Origin: Chrysomallon squamiferum
Taxonomy: Eukaryota > Mollusca > Gastropoda > Neomphalida > Peltospiridae
DNA: 60,000 bases
Assembly (NCBI GenBank): GCA_012295275.1
Contig: CM022665.1
Coordinates: 6,699,976 to 6,759,975 of the forward strand
Direction of reading: 5' to 3'
The notes beneath the pieces were generated by a model. It made no database searches, was not told the DNA's origin, and saw nothing but the letters and a program-made list of their open reading frames with translations. The position numbers and the translations under genes are program-made. This document shows, piece by piece, positions 37,430-49,767 of this stretch. Each line of letters opens with the position of its first letter. The stretch's first letter is position 1.

Positions 37430-40400
37430 TTTTTTGTCTGTCTGTCTGTCTGTCTATCAGTTGTAAATTCTTCAAATTATTTTTTTTTACTGTTTTTTTG
37501 AGGGGGGTGTTAGTGTTGTTGTTTTTTTGTTTCGCTTTTTTTAAATTACAAATGATTGGTTATGAATTCTTACAGTATCTCTGTACTAAAGAGTTGGCGA
37601 AGATTAGTAGATAATGCTAAGTGTGTCCTATTTTTCATTGTCAATTAAAGACTAAGAATTCAAACAGAAATTTCAGGTCTTGTTGCTACTCACTAACCAA
37701 GATGTGATTTGCCAACTCTGAATTTACACAGTCTATTTTAAAAAATAAATAAAAATAAATTCACATTATATAGTCACTATGGTAACAGTGCTTCTTGTTT
37801 CAGTTAGCAAGTATAAACTGCAGGCCTTTAGTTGTGTACATGTCTTCCTATCAAATAAATATATCAGTACAGTTAATTTTGTGTTTGTTTTCTTTTTCAT
37901 TTTATTTCTGAAGCGTTTGTGGCACAATCTTTTGTGTGATTTAACCTTTTTCTTTATGAAGTAATTTCTTTTAATTTTAATCAAATGAACACATTTAAAT
38001 ATTAAGTTATTTATGATGATGTTGATATATTGGAAGAAAACCTGACTGGTTCCCATGCATTATTTGTGTCATTTTATAAGCACCTTTTAATAAGGATAGC
38101 ACATACCACTGCCTTTAATAAACTATTTTGGGGTATGTGGCTGGATTGAGAAATAGCACAATGCGATCATAATTACAGGGGGAAAAAAATCAGCCCTACA
38201 ATTAACTGGCATTACTGACAAAAATAAAATTTGCAAAAGTGAATTCCAATGTATCTGTGTAATAAACTATCACCTTTAAAATAAAATAAATACAAAAACA
38301 ATTCTGTGATTAAAAGTATTTATTGCAAAATAGATAATTAATAGATAATTAATTTCACACCACTGAAACCACAGGAACAGTTGAGTAGTCAATGCAAAGG
38401 CACTAAAAATAGTAAATTCTGATAAAAATTTCTTTATCTCACTTTGTATATAAAATATTGTTGCATAGTATATAGAGTAACAAAAAAATAAAGTGATTTC
38501 CAGCACTATTTGAGACTTAGAATAATATGTAAAGAAAAACAAATTTGAAATATTTAATTTTACAGCTAAAATTCCAAACACTCCATTAAAACAGGAGATG
38601 CCTTTCATTATTCGTTATTTACTGACCATTTAGTTAATTGAAGCAAAAACTTGAAATTCAGTATTTCAAATATATTTATAAAGATGATTATTATTATTTG
38701 CAAAATATATCTATTTTGGGAATCATGAACACATAAGATTGCAAATATGTAATGAAATTACATGAAACTAAGCTGGCACTTTAACATGACTGTTCACAAA
38801 AGCAGAGTAAAAACAGATTTTTAAATATTCAGAAAGTAAAAAGTTTTCTGGTTTTAAATAATTTCAAAATACAAAGAATAACGGAATAATTACAAATAAC
38901 AACAAGTCTAAAACAAAAATATTTCTAAGAGATAACAAAATTTCAAATTATACCAGCTTGCTGGAACTGTATATAAAATGTTTTGTAAAAGTATAAAAGT
39001 TTTAAATAAATTGTAACATTATAGAAACAATTATTGTTAAAATGAATAGCTATACAATTATTTAAAACTTATAAAACCACTATATGTGATTGGAAAAAAT
39101 GCATAAACATTCTAACAGTTGTTACTGCAATGCAAAGCTGTTATTTTTAACCAACCATAACTGAAAGAAACTAAACAAAACCAACTGTGTTGAAATAAAA
39201 AATTTGATGCACTGAAATCGTTATGGATGAAGTAATACTTGAAAGTACTTATTCTTTTTTGTCTTAACGTGTATTTGTAAAAATACTGTTATTACTAGTT
39301 AAGATTTTTATTATATTTTGTCATGAGACAAAAATATAATAAAAATTATAGATCAACAGAATTATGAAAAATGTTCTGATGTAGCACTTCTATCGAGAAA
39401 TTTCAGGGATTTAATATATTCTTTAAAATCTTACAGAATTTTACCAACACTGCACAGAAGCAAGGCTGAACTATTTAAAAGGATATTACTAGCAATAATA
39501 ATTACATGTATTAATTTTAGGCTAGCAGTCTTGGAATTTCCCTGAAAAAGGTTTTATATTGTGGGTAAGAAATACTATTTACTAACTTAATATCAGGCAC
39601 AACCAGATATATTTTTTAGATGTTTCAATTTATTTACACACTAAATTAATAACTTATTAAAATATAAAACCAGTTGTTTTTATAATTAAATGTTAAATTC
39701 ATCTGATGGTTATAAATAAATTAACATCACATCAGATTTCAAATATTATTTTGTTTATAGTTTTGTCAGCTTTTTTTTATGAAAAGGCTTTTCATGTAAT
39801 TTCACAAGAAAACTTATATCAACATAATACAAATGTATTAATAGTCAAAAAGTATAAAGCTCATACAGACTTAATTACAAACTGTCCATTTTGGCAACAA
39901 AGCTGATGGATGTGGCAAACACATTATGAAATTGCCATTAAAGAACTGCTTTCTGTGACAATGGAATGTAAAAACGTCAGATGCTGGAGACATAAGCAAT
40001 GCTATTTTTTCTATATACATAGATACACGTTTAATTGTTTTCATCAGCACTTTATCAGGTTTGTTTTATCACAATGTATGCAAAACCCTGTTTTTAATGC
40101 CATTTTTACTTTTCTAAGGATAACACTATATTCTATTTGATTATAACAACACTGCACTCTTATTAATGTAATATACATATAATGCAAAAACTGTTTTTGC
40201 TTCTGCACTGAAACAACAATTTTAGTGGCATGTATTGTTGGAAATACCAGGTTTTTCACTCAGACTTACAGGCCACTCTATAAGCTTATGTATGACATTG
40301 TTAATTCTATTTTGGTGGTTATGTCTTTTATCAGCTTTTGCACTGGAATTCTACATATGTATTTCTAATTACTTCAACTGAAAATAAAAAATTACATCAA

Positions 40401-41078
40401 GTAAACACATTTTTTCCCACAACACAACAGAATGCATCACTGGCTAGAAGCTGGAATTGTTTTTCAAACTAGTTTAACACAATAGAATTCTAAAACATCA
40501 TTTTTATATGTAGTAAACTATTAATGCATAAATAAGTTACTTAATGCCAGATGACAAAGAGAGAGAGGAATAAAAATACAAAAAATACTGTGTTGGATAA
40601 TTTACAAATCAAACATTTTTGACACTTCACCTTTGCATTTTTTATAGTTTAGCTTAACAGTGATTTAGAGGTAATCAAACAGTATTTGATCATTGATAAA
40701 TACACTCCAACTAAATCTCGATTAACATATCAGAAACTGCAAGAAACAGTTAAAACATGACTTAATATTAAGATTTTCAGTTTTCAAAATGATTAATGCT
40801 GTTAACGATAGACAAACCACACTCACACTGATTTTAATAAGCACCAAATTTTTTCAAATTTCAAATTATTATTATTTTGTTCATTTGCTCTGAAAAACCA
40901 CAGTTGTGCCACAAATTATATTTAGGTAAATTAACTATAATGTAAACTGCTGCACTCTGATTATAGTTGCAGAAATATTCCTGAGTAATCTAAAAACAAA
41001 ATATTAAAAATAATTTTTAAATTAATGAGTATTTTTTTCCATACCAGGAATAGTTATTTTTTGATACTAAACAAACAG

Positions 41079-41080
<2 letters not shown>

Positions 41081-41114
<34 letters not shown>
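41081..41114. repeat. (AT)n microsatellite in DHTKD1 3' UTR
   Basis: Seventeen AT units about 80 bp after the DHTKD1 stop. Curiously, kindlin also has an (AT)n tract shortly after its stop. Confidence 0.9.
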
Positions 41115-41118
<4 letters not shown>

Positions 41119-41192
41119 CCATATAATTATGAACTGAAAAATCCATTACAATATACCCAATCCAAACTGAATACAAATACAAATGGTATTGT

Positions 41193-41294
41193 TCATGCAA
41201 AAGATTTCTCCATGATTTCTTTGAGTTCTTTTTGGTGAACTTCACCAATCCCTGTAGCACTTGTTGCAAACACATCCCGACCTGAGTATCTCAA
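41193..41294 (-). CDS. DHTKD1: DHTKD1 exon 23 (residues 885-917 and stop)
   Basis: Acceptor TTCTCATTACAG, stop TGA at 41195-41193. Encodes [20 protein letters not shown] and the end EIMEKSFA, like human AVGIGTVH...ILAKTFA. Confidence 0.95.
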   Translation of the reverse strand: MRYSGRDVFATSATGIGEVHQKELKEIMEKSFA

Positions 41295-44200
41295 CTGTAA
41301 TGAGAAAAAAATTATAAATATTCACAGTGAAACGAAATAGCAGGAATGAACGTTTAATGCCATTTTGAAACAATTTTAATACTAATGCTATCATTTATAC
41401 ATTTCATATTACATATGAGAAGAAATCCAAACAGAATAATATTAATTAACCATACTTCTAAATAAAATAAAATATATATGATTGCTGAAATATAATGTAA
41501 TTTGTGATTTGTGAGTAAATATAGAAATAAAATTTATTGTACCTTGCAACCCAAAAGATTTTCAAATCTTCTTGAAACAAATGTCCAAGGACCCATATTT
41601 CTGTGTTCTTCTTGACACCATAAAAACTCTAAAGAAATTACAGTTAAGTATCATTAGTAAGAAATTAAATAATGAAACTAACAATAATATAAAAATTGCA
41701 ATAATCATAAAAATAATAGTAGCAATAGCTGTAATAGTTGCAGAAACAATATCAGCAGCAATATTAAAGTTATTAACAATTCAAAGTGTTAAAAATTTGT
41801 CATAGTCAACAAAATGTATTAAAAATAAAATAAACTAGTTTTTACCTTTAGCCCCAGAGTATTTTTTCATTTCTGATCTTATGTCTTCAACTGGAAAAGG
41901 ACAAAGACTCTGAAACAAAACAACAAGAAAATAAGCAGTGTATTGATGTTTTATCAATAATTATTTTGTTTCTTATCACTAGCAAAACATCACACCCTTT
42001 GTGCACATTACAGGAAAATGTACACCTGTAAAATAAGAACTCTCCTCTAACGTCAAATAATTATTACAAATATTACCTCCAAGCGGACAATGGCCATATC
42101 ATTTTTCCCTCTTGCCTTCCTCTCATTGACCAAAGCATAGTAGTGTTTGCCTGAACAAAAAGCAATGCGAGTGACATTTTCTGGTTTGACAGTGGGGTCG
42201 CCCAACACAGGGTTAAATGTTGTTCCAGGTAACATGTCAGTTAAACTGGATGAAGCTGCAGGCAAACGTAAAATAACCTTTGGTGCAATAATAATCAGTG
42301 GCTTTCTGAAGTTTCTCACCATCTGAAAAGGATGACAAAGGTGGATGTAGGATTTCGGAGAAGGGGATACTATCATCATAACTGTGAATCCAACTCATGG
42401 CAAACTGAATTCAGTATAAAAACAAGCATTGGTTGGCATAATATATACTAGCCATACACTCTTGCACCTTGTAATGGACAACAGAGCTATTTATCAGGAT
42501 ATGTAGATATTAATTTTCAATTTGAAATAAATAATTTGTGACAATAAATGAAAATCTAATTTCTGAAAACGTAGTATAAATATGTAACAGCCGATTCTGA
42601 TTAACATCTTTTACATGATGTAATTTTTCCTGTTTACAATAAATTAGAATAAGGACAATTGTAATAAAAATGTTTCTTGCAAATGTAATGTACCTGTCTG
42701 CGTAGTAAGTGGAAATACTGTGCTGGTGTTGTTGGATTAACAATTTCGAAATTTACATTGTCACCATCAACACCATCTTCCTTACTGTCAGTCAGCTGAA
42801 ATAAACAGTAAAAAATGTTTTTATGTTTCTTCTTCATTTTTCTATTTGCAATTTAAGTAACCGTCAAATAATGGTAGCGAAATATTTCTTTCATGAAGCA
42901 CATAATATATTATGAAGTATTTGCATAAATCTGTTTATTTGAAGTGTGATAAATTAGCATAAAATATTAAGTTTCCCTTTTCGTTCTGTTATTTAGATAA
43001 TGGGTATCCAGCACAAACAAATCAGTCTTTCTTAACAATATTTTAAAATGAAGTTTGTTATCACTATCCCAGTTAAACTATATGTTATATACAGCATGAA
43101 TCTGTGAACAAAATAAATTATATTCGTGTCTTTTGTGGCAGGAAATAATGGCCTGCTGTAGATCTGATATTCATCCCATTGTTTTCTTCTCTTTATAGCA
43201 ATTTCCTCAAACACTTAAAAGAACTAAATATTAATCACTTGAAGAAATCTCTCCATCCTGCATGAAGAGTGCTCAGGACCTGCTCCATCGATGCCATGAG
43301 GTAAAAGCATTACCAGTCCACTCTGCAGCAACCACTTACCTGCAACAGAATAAAATTAGTGGCACAACTCCTACCATCTAAGATGTCAACTTTTCACACT
43401 CAAATGCATTTTAAATTAATTTTGATGTAAAGACATAATTATATCAGTCTACTTGTCAATTGATAATTACATACTGATTTAAGGTTTTTAAAATAAAATA
43501 ACCAGGATGGAAATATTCAAAATATGCAGATACAGTGAATTTAATTGCACGAATAATGAATTATGTACTTCATCTAATATAAATTTGTGTGTATGTGTGT
43601 GTATATGTAATGGGGGAGGGCAAGTGGATCTAGAGAGACTGATATATTGGTACAATATAATTGATGTATACACACACACACACACACATGTAACTCACTA
43701 GTTACTCACTACATAAAATCACAGTTCTAGGAACAAACAACCAAGATGGAGTTTCAAATCAAAGGGTTTTGATAATAGGTAATCTCTGATATAGAAATAT
43801 TAAAATATACAACATTGTAACTCTGTCATTTTGAAGGAAGACAAACTGACCAGGTTCAAAAAACAAATAATGATAAAGATTCTACAGTTGCAAAACCGAA
43901 AATCAAACCAATACAAAAAAAAAAAAAAAAAAAAAAAAAAATGAAGAAAAACAAAAACAAACACACAACCAGTGCTGCCACCTTCACTAGCAGTTGTTTA
44001 AGCTCCTGCAGTGTCAAGGGCCAGAGTACAATGCTTTGCTTTCTGTGAAGTGAAAAAAATTAACGAGCTAATCAGAGCAAGCTGTTGTGAAGCATGTCTA
44101 CCACTTCACAAAAGCTTGCTCTGATTAGCACATTAATTTTTTTCTGAGAATGTCCCCCCTTAAATTCTAGCATGTCACATGACCACATAATCCCCAGTGC

Positions 44201-47200
44201 TAATGAAAGCTCCCAATAGGAGGCAATCACTGTGTCCGCAGCCTTTCAGGATTAGTAAGGGATTAGTGATATGGCTGAATGCTTCAATCGCTATAGTCAG
44301 TGTCATTATAATGAACCCTTAAGATCCAAGCCTGTTTTTAAATACTCTGCAGCTTACATGTAATACATGTAGACATCTATATACCATATATGCACTTGTA
44401 AGCCAGAAAATGTCTCCCCTAGGTTACGCATTGCTTCCTGATAAGAAACAAACAATGTATTGCAGCATGTTTGGTGTTGTGAAACAGGACACAGCAATTC
44501 TCAAAATCAGAACTACGAATCATGTTGAGGAATGGCATTCAAAACTGAAGATGGTGGGCAGAAATCATCCCAACATTTTTAAATTCATAAATATGATTTA
44601 AGAGAGAACAGACCTTTGTTGAAGCTACAATTTTACTATTAAGAGCTGGTGGAAGGTTGACACCAAAATGTAGGAAATACCAACAACTTGTCTTTGACAT
44701 ATGTCGACAGCAAATGCTCCTCTTGACAAAACAGAAAACTCCAACAGAATATGCTGATTCCGTCTCCCATTTTGTTGGACTGTGAAATGTTGGTCTTTAT
44801 GGAAATACACTATACAGTAATCCCCTATTGTTTCATCATTTGCTATACTTGACTGCTTCAGTAACATATAATAGGTGTAGACAAGTGAGATGACCCAAGG
44901 CAGTCATCTTAATCTATCTTGCTAGCACTTACTCCCCACTAATTACTTTAGAACATTATATACTGACCTTTATACAATAGGAGACAATGGCTATTATTTC
45001 TCTATTCCACGCACTTCCAAACTTAAAATGTTGCCATCCTCAGCAACACAAAATCATTAATAATCATTTTAATTTATGTAATATATTCTTATTTTTTATT
45101 TGAATATAAACTATCAATTACTTTCTCCACAAGTGACAAAAGTGTCAATTATGATTTGTGCTCCATTAAAGAAGTCTCCAAACTGAGCTTCCCAGATAGG
45201 TAAAATGTTGGGATTCTCCAAACTGAATCCATATTCAAATCCCAAAACAGCCTCCTCTGACAGCACACTGTTTGCTACCTAAAAATACATAACACATTTG
45301 TTTGTCAAGCAAGTAGAAATAAAAGGAAAAGAAAAGAAACAAAAATGTAAATCTGAATTCAGTGACAAAACTGAATTCTTAAAAATCAGTCATCAGTCAT
45401 GAAAATATTACTTGTCTATAACTGAAAACTTTCTCTAATGCATAATGTTTGCATGTGTCAGTTTTTGTTTTTCAATCAGGAAATGAATCTGCACCAGCAT
45501 CAGCAAAGATTATAAAAACGACATTTACTTTATTTGAAAGAAATTATTTTTGCAGTGAATAAAGTTCATGATTCAAATATAATTCTGAGATTTTTGTTTG
45601 AGTTTTTTTTACTGAGAATGTTTTTCATTACCCTAACCACTGATGTGAAAAGGTTACTTTGTTACCTCAAGAAAACCTGTTTGATTGTCGGTGATGTTAT
45701 TAAGTGGAATAACAATTTCATCATTTTCCTGGTGAACAAACATGGCATGACGATGACTGAATGTTGCTCTGCCAACATCCTGTCCACTGAATCGCACGTG
45801 GAATCCTGAAAAACAAACAATTTAGGCTCTAAAAGCATCTCAGAAATCAATGGATGAAATAAGAAATTGTTTTACTTTTAATACCTGTTTTATATTTTTT
45901 ACCCGTTCTGAACTAAAGTTACAAATATTTTTGAGGGATGGTTTATATCTACACAGTTAAAACTGTGATTATCTTAAATAATATTTGAAGGTAGCTTTGG
46001 TAATTTTCTCAAGTTGTGATTTATCATTCTTACAATACAGCAATGCCGTCTCTTACACTTGTGGTTAAAAATAATTTATTAAACACACCCTGGTAAAGAA
46101 GTGATCCAACTGCCAGGGCCTCTGCAGTAGCCCAGTCTATGTCTGAACCATCTTTAATTCTCTGTAGACGTCTCTCTATGTGAGTCTTCTGTATATTTGG
46201 ATGCACTTTCTATACACAAAATTTCTTTTTAATAATATTTATAAAGATACATAATCACCTAGACAAATGTGTTTTGAAATGAAATATAGCAACAAAATAT
46301 TTATTGAATTTATTTATTTGGAAACAGCTGAAAAAGATGCTTTAATCTCAATTTATAGGCTAAATTAGGGACCAAAGATAAAAAAAGAAATCATTACCCA
46401 GTCATCTGGTTTCTCCACTGATTTTGCTCCTATGAATTTCAGAGTATCAAGTGACACACCAGTATCCCATTTAGTGATTTGATCCGATGGCTGCACAAAA
46501 CCACTCCACTGTTTCTGAAGATGCTTAGCCTTGTTTAAAGTAAAAACAACCAGAAATAGAAAATAACAATTAAAAACCCCCACAAAAAACTTCCACACAC
46601 ACAACAACAACAAAACAAAACATTATTTATAATAACTGTTAATGGTTTATTTGCTTTATTTTTAATAGTATCTCCAATAACAGCCAGATCAGCCTCAGGT
46701 GACAATTTGTCTTTTTACCTTTCTTTATTTTTTAAATGCACAGGAAATTTTAATATAATGACTTTGACAAACAAATTGAAATAAAACCAAATTTAAACCA
46801 ACCTGAGGTACATAAGTGTCAATCTGATTCAGATTTTCATTCAAAATTTTATTCCAGGCCTGTACATCTTTGTCAAGATCTGATTTCGAACAAATGCCAT
46901 CATTCTGCAAAATGCAGTGAAATTCATGTAAATAATGACAAATGAAAAGAATAAAAAATAACAATTGAAATCATGAAGCATATATTCACACAATGAATGC
47001 ATAAAGAAAATGACAAAATTATACAAATGAAATATTAATATATACTTATATCAATGCAATTTTAACACAATCACACTGAAAAAAGAAAGAAAACAAAGCT
47101 AAGATTATTAGTTTAATTTTAATGTTTTCCAGTACTAAAATTAGATGTTCATCTCCCTTTGAAGAGTAAATAATAATTAAAAATAAGAAAAACTGAAAAA

Positions 47201-49736
47201 GTATTTCCACATGCTCAGTAATACCAAATGATTAGTTTCTTATTTTTAAAAATATTTATTTGAAAATGAATATTTTAATTTATTCAGGATATATCAGTTA
47301 CCACTATCTTATCTGCGTAAATGTCAGGTATGCTTCTTCTTGATCTTATCACTTGGTACATCAGTGGCTGAGTGAATGAAGGGTCATCCAATTCATTATG
47401 GCCCCATTTCCGAAAACATACAAGGTCAATGACTACATCTTTTCGGAATGTTTGCCGATATTTAACTGCTAACTTTGCAGCTTTCACCACCTCCTGTAAA
47501 AATAAATAAATAAATAAACAATAATAAAATAAAATAAATAAAAAGACCACACACATACATGCATGCACATATGTGCTCACATGCATAAATTTTCAAAAAT
47601 ATATATATATATATATATAATAATAATAACAAAATATCCAAAGTATTAAAAATCAGTTTATTTATATTTCACTGTAAAAACAATTTCATTTCAAATTTAT
47701 GCTTAAAACACAGAATATGTATGCCAAAAGATTAAGGAAATAAATATCTATTCACATATATCATTATTAATAAAAACAGGAATTAACAATGTCACTTAAG
47801 AAATAAAACTAAATGTCAGAATGCAAAAGAATAATATGAATAAAAAGAAAACTGTGTCAAATTTTACCTCTGGATAATCTGCATTGACATGAATGACAGG
47901 GTAGGAATTTATTTTTGCTGTATCACTGCAGTATTGAGAAGATCTACAAATACATTTCTTAATTCAATTAAAAACAATAAACCAGACAATGATACTGATA
48001 AAATAAAAATAATTTTTAAAATGAATCAGTCTAAGTGGTTATGAATGAATAGTTAACAGAAATACTTCAGCTGTTGTGTGTGAAACAAAAGTGGCTGTAA
48101 TACTGAAAATGAATTATTACAAAAACAAAAAACTATTTTACACTTCAAATAAACCCTGCACAAGTGTTTTTTTTTTTTTGTCTTTCTAAAAATCAACATA
48201 AAGTAATGCATTTATAGACAACAGTAGAGAATTTTGCATAGAAGATGATAAAATGCTGAAAAGTCATGATAATTTCAAGTTTAAAATTGTCTACAATTCA
48301 GCATGCAACCTTTTTTTAATGATCTCCAAAAATGGAATTTTAATGATAAAAACTGTGATGGCTTTTAAACTATTAAATGTCAAATATATTTAAAAAAAAT
48401 ATATTTTTACTTTATAAATTATGCACAGCTGAAGTGAGATATCCAGTAATTTTTTATCTGATATTGATCTGATACATCTGCTGCCCCTGTTGGTAAGTAA
48501 TGAGGTTTCTACCTGCTTATTTTACTTTGTTAAATTGTGTAAAAAATGTATGAGACTAAAATAATTTAATTCCTATTTGTTGTACATAACAAGATGGTTT
48601 TTCTTATTATTATTCTGCGACAGACATTCTGCTGGCCTGTTGAAAGCATGCCTGTTGTAGACATGTTTCACAACAGCTCGCTCTGATTAGCACATTAAAT
48701 TTTTTCCAGTTCAAGTTCTAGTTACTATTAAGTCTGGGGCCAGTGATAACTATATCCAGCCTGATAAAGGATTCTAATAAAAAATATGCCAGGTTGTTCA
48801 ATTTCCAGCACAAGAGTTCATTAGTATCTAATAAGGAAAACTGCCATTCTAAAAATCATTTTTTTAGGGAACTCATTTATAAAAAATGCTTTAAATAAAT
48901 AAATATATATATAATTTTGAAGAATTTTTATTGAAATTTAAAAATAAAATATTTCATATCTTACCTTCCATAGTGAGATTCAGTAGTGAAACCAAGCTGA
49001 TTGTTTACAATGAGATGGAGTGATCCTCCAACTCGGAAATGTGGAACTTCAGCAAAACAAAATGTTTCAGCTATAATTCCCTTTTAAAACAAAACCACAA
49101 CTTATTGTTTTGCTTTTCAAAGTAAAATGCATTTATCACAGTTTCATAAAAGACAGCATCTAACCAAATATTTATTACAAGTTCACCAAATTATTCAAAC
49201 ATTTACACCAAACAACTTTATTATTAAAATGAATTTTCTGAGTGTATTTTAATAAACAGTTATCTCAGTGGACAAACTTCTGCTAATGAAACAGCCTACT
49301 AAAAATGTCTTTAAATGTCTTAATGAACACATGTTGAAAAGGGTTTGCTTTTTTCCAAATAATAGTATCATGAACCTCTGTTAAGTTTCAAATCACAGAT
49401 ATATGAATAGTGTCAATTAACAAAAATGTATTTTTCCTTCATTACTGTGGGCTTTTAAAATAATTACTTTCTGGAAGGAACAGATGAAAAATGATTCTAA
49501 AAGTACTTTATAATGCTCTTACTTGTGCAGAAAATGAAGCATCACCATGGACTTGTAGACATATTACTTTGTCTCCAGCCTCAGTGTCTGGCTTTGTGTC
49601 ATAATCACCTTCTTTTACATACAGCTGCTTGGCACGAGTTTTTCCTACAACAACTGGAACCACAGCCTGCATCATAAATAAATACAAGAAACAGTGATAC
49701 ATACAGATAGTTTATTCAAAGATAAATCAGTATTAG

Positions 49737-49767
<31 letters not shown>

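Larger units (their letters stand above)
34326..41192. other. Convergent intergenic region with both 3' UTRs
   Basis: 6.9 kb between the kindlin stop (+) and the DHTKD1 stop (-). It holds the 3' UTRs of both genes, but neither end can be fixed from sequence. Candidate + strand poly-A signals AATAAA occur at 34676, 34976 and 36878 among others; TTTATT (the - strand signal) is frequent near 38310-39640. Contains (AT)n, a 42-A run, (GTCT)n near 37436-37460 and one copy of the hairpin repeat. No convincing gene found. Confidence 0.8.
43340..45121 (-). other. DHTKD1 intron 17 (1.8 kb, transposon-bearing)
   Basis: Longest intron of the gene. Contains an (AC)n tract near 43670-43688, a poly-A run near 43915-43941, a hairpin repeat and a MULE transposase remnant on the strand opposite to the gene. 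All else is AT-rich. Confidence 0.85.

Noticed and set aside
38276-38608. 110-residue minus-strand hydrophobic frame in the intergenic region
   Set aside because: Reads as AT-rich noise, with no motif and no promoter or splice signals.
40021-40260. Overlapping open frames on both strands near 40 kb as a small gene
   Set aside because: No homology and no coding-like composition; lies in the AT-rich DHTKD1 3' side.
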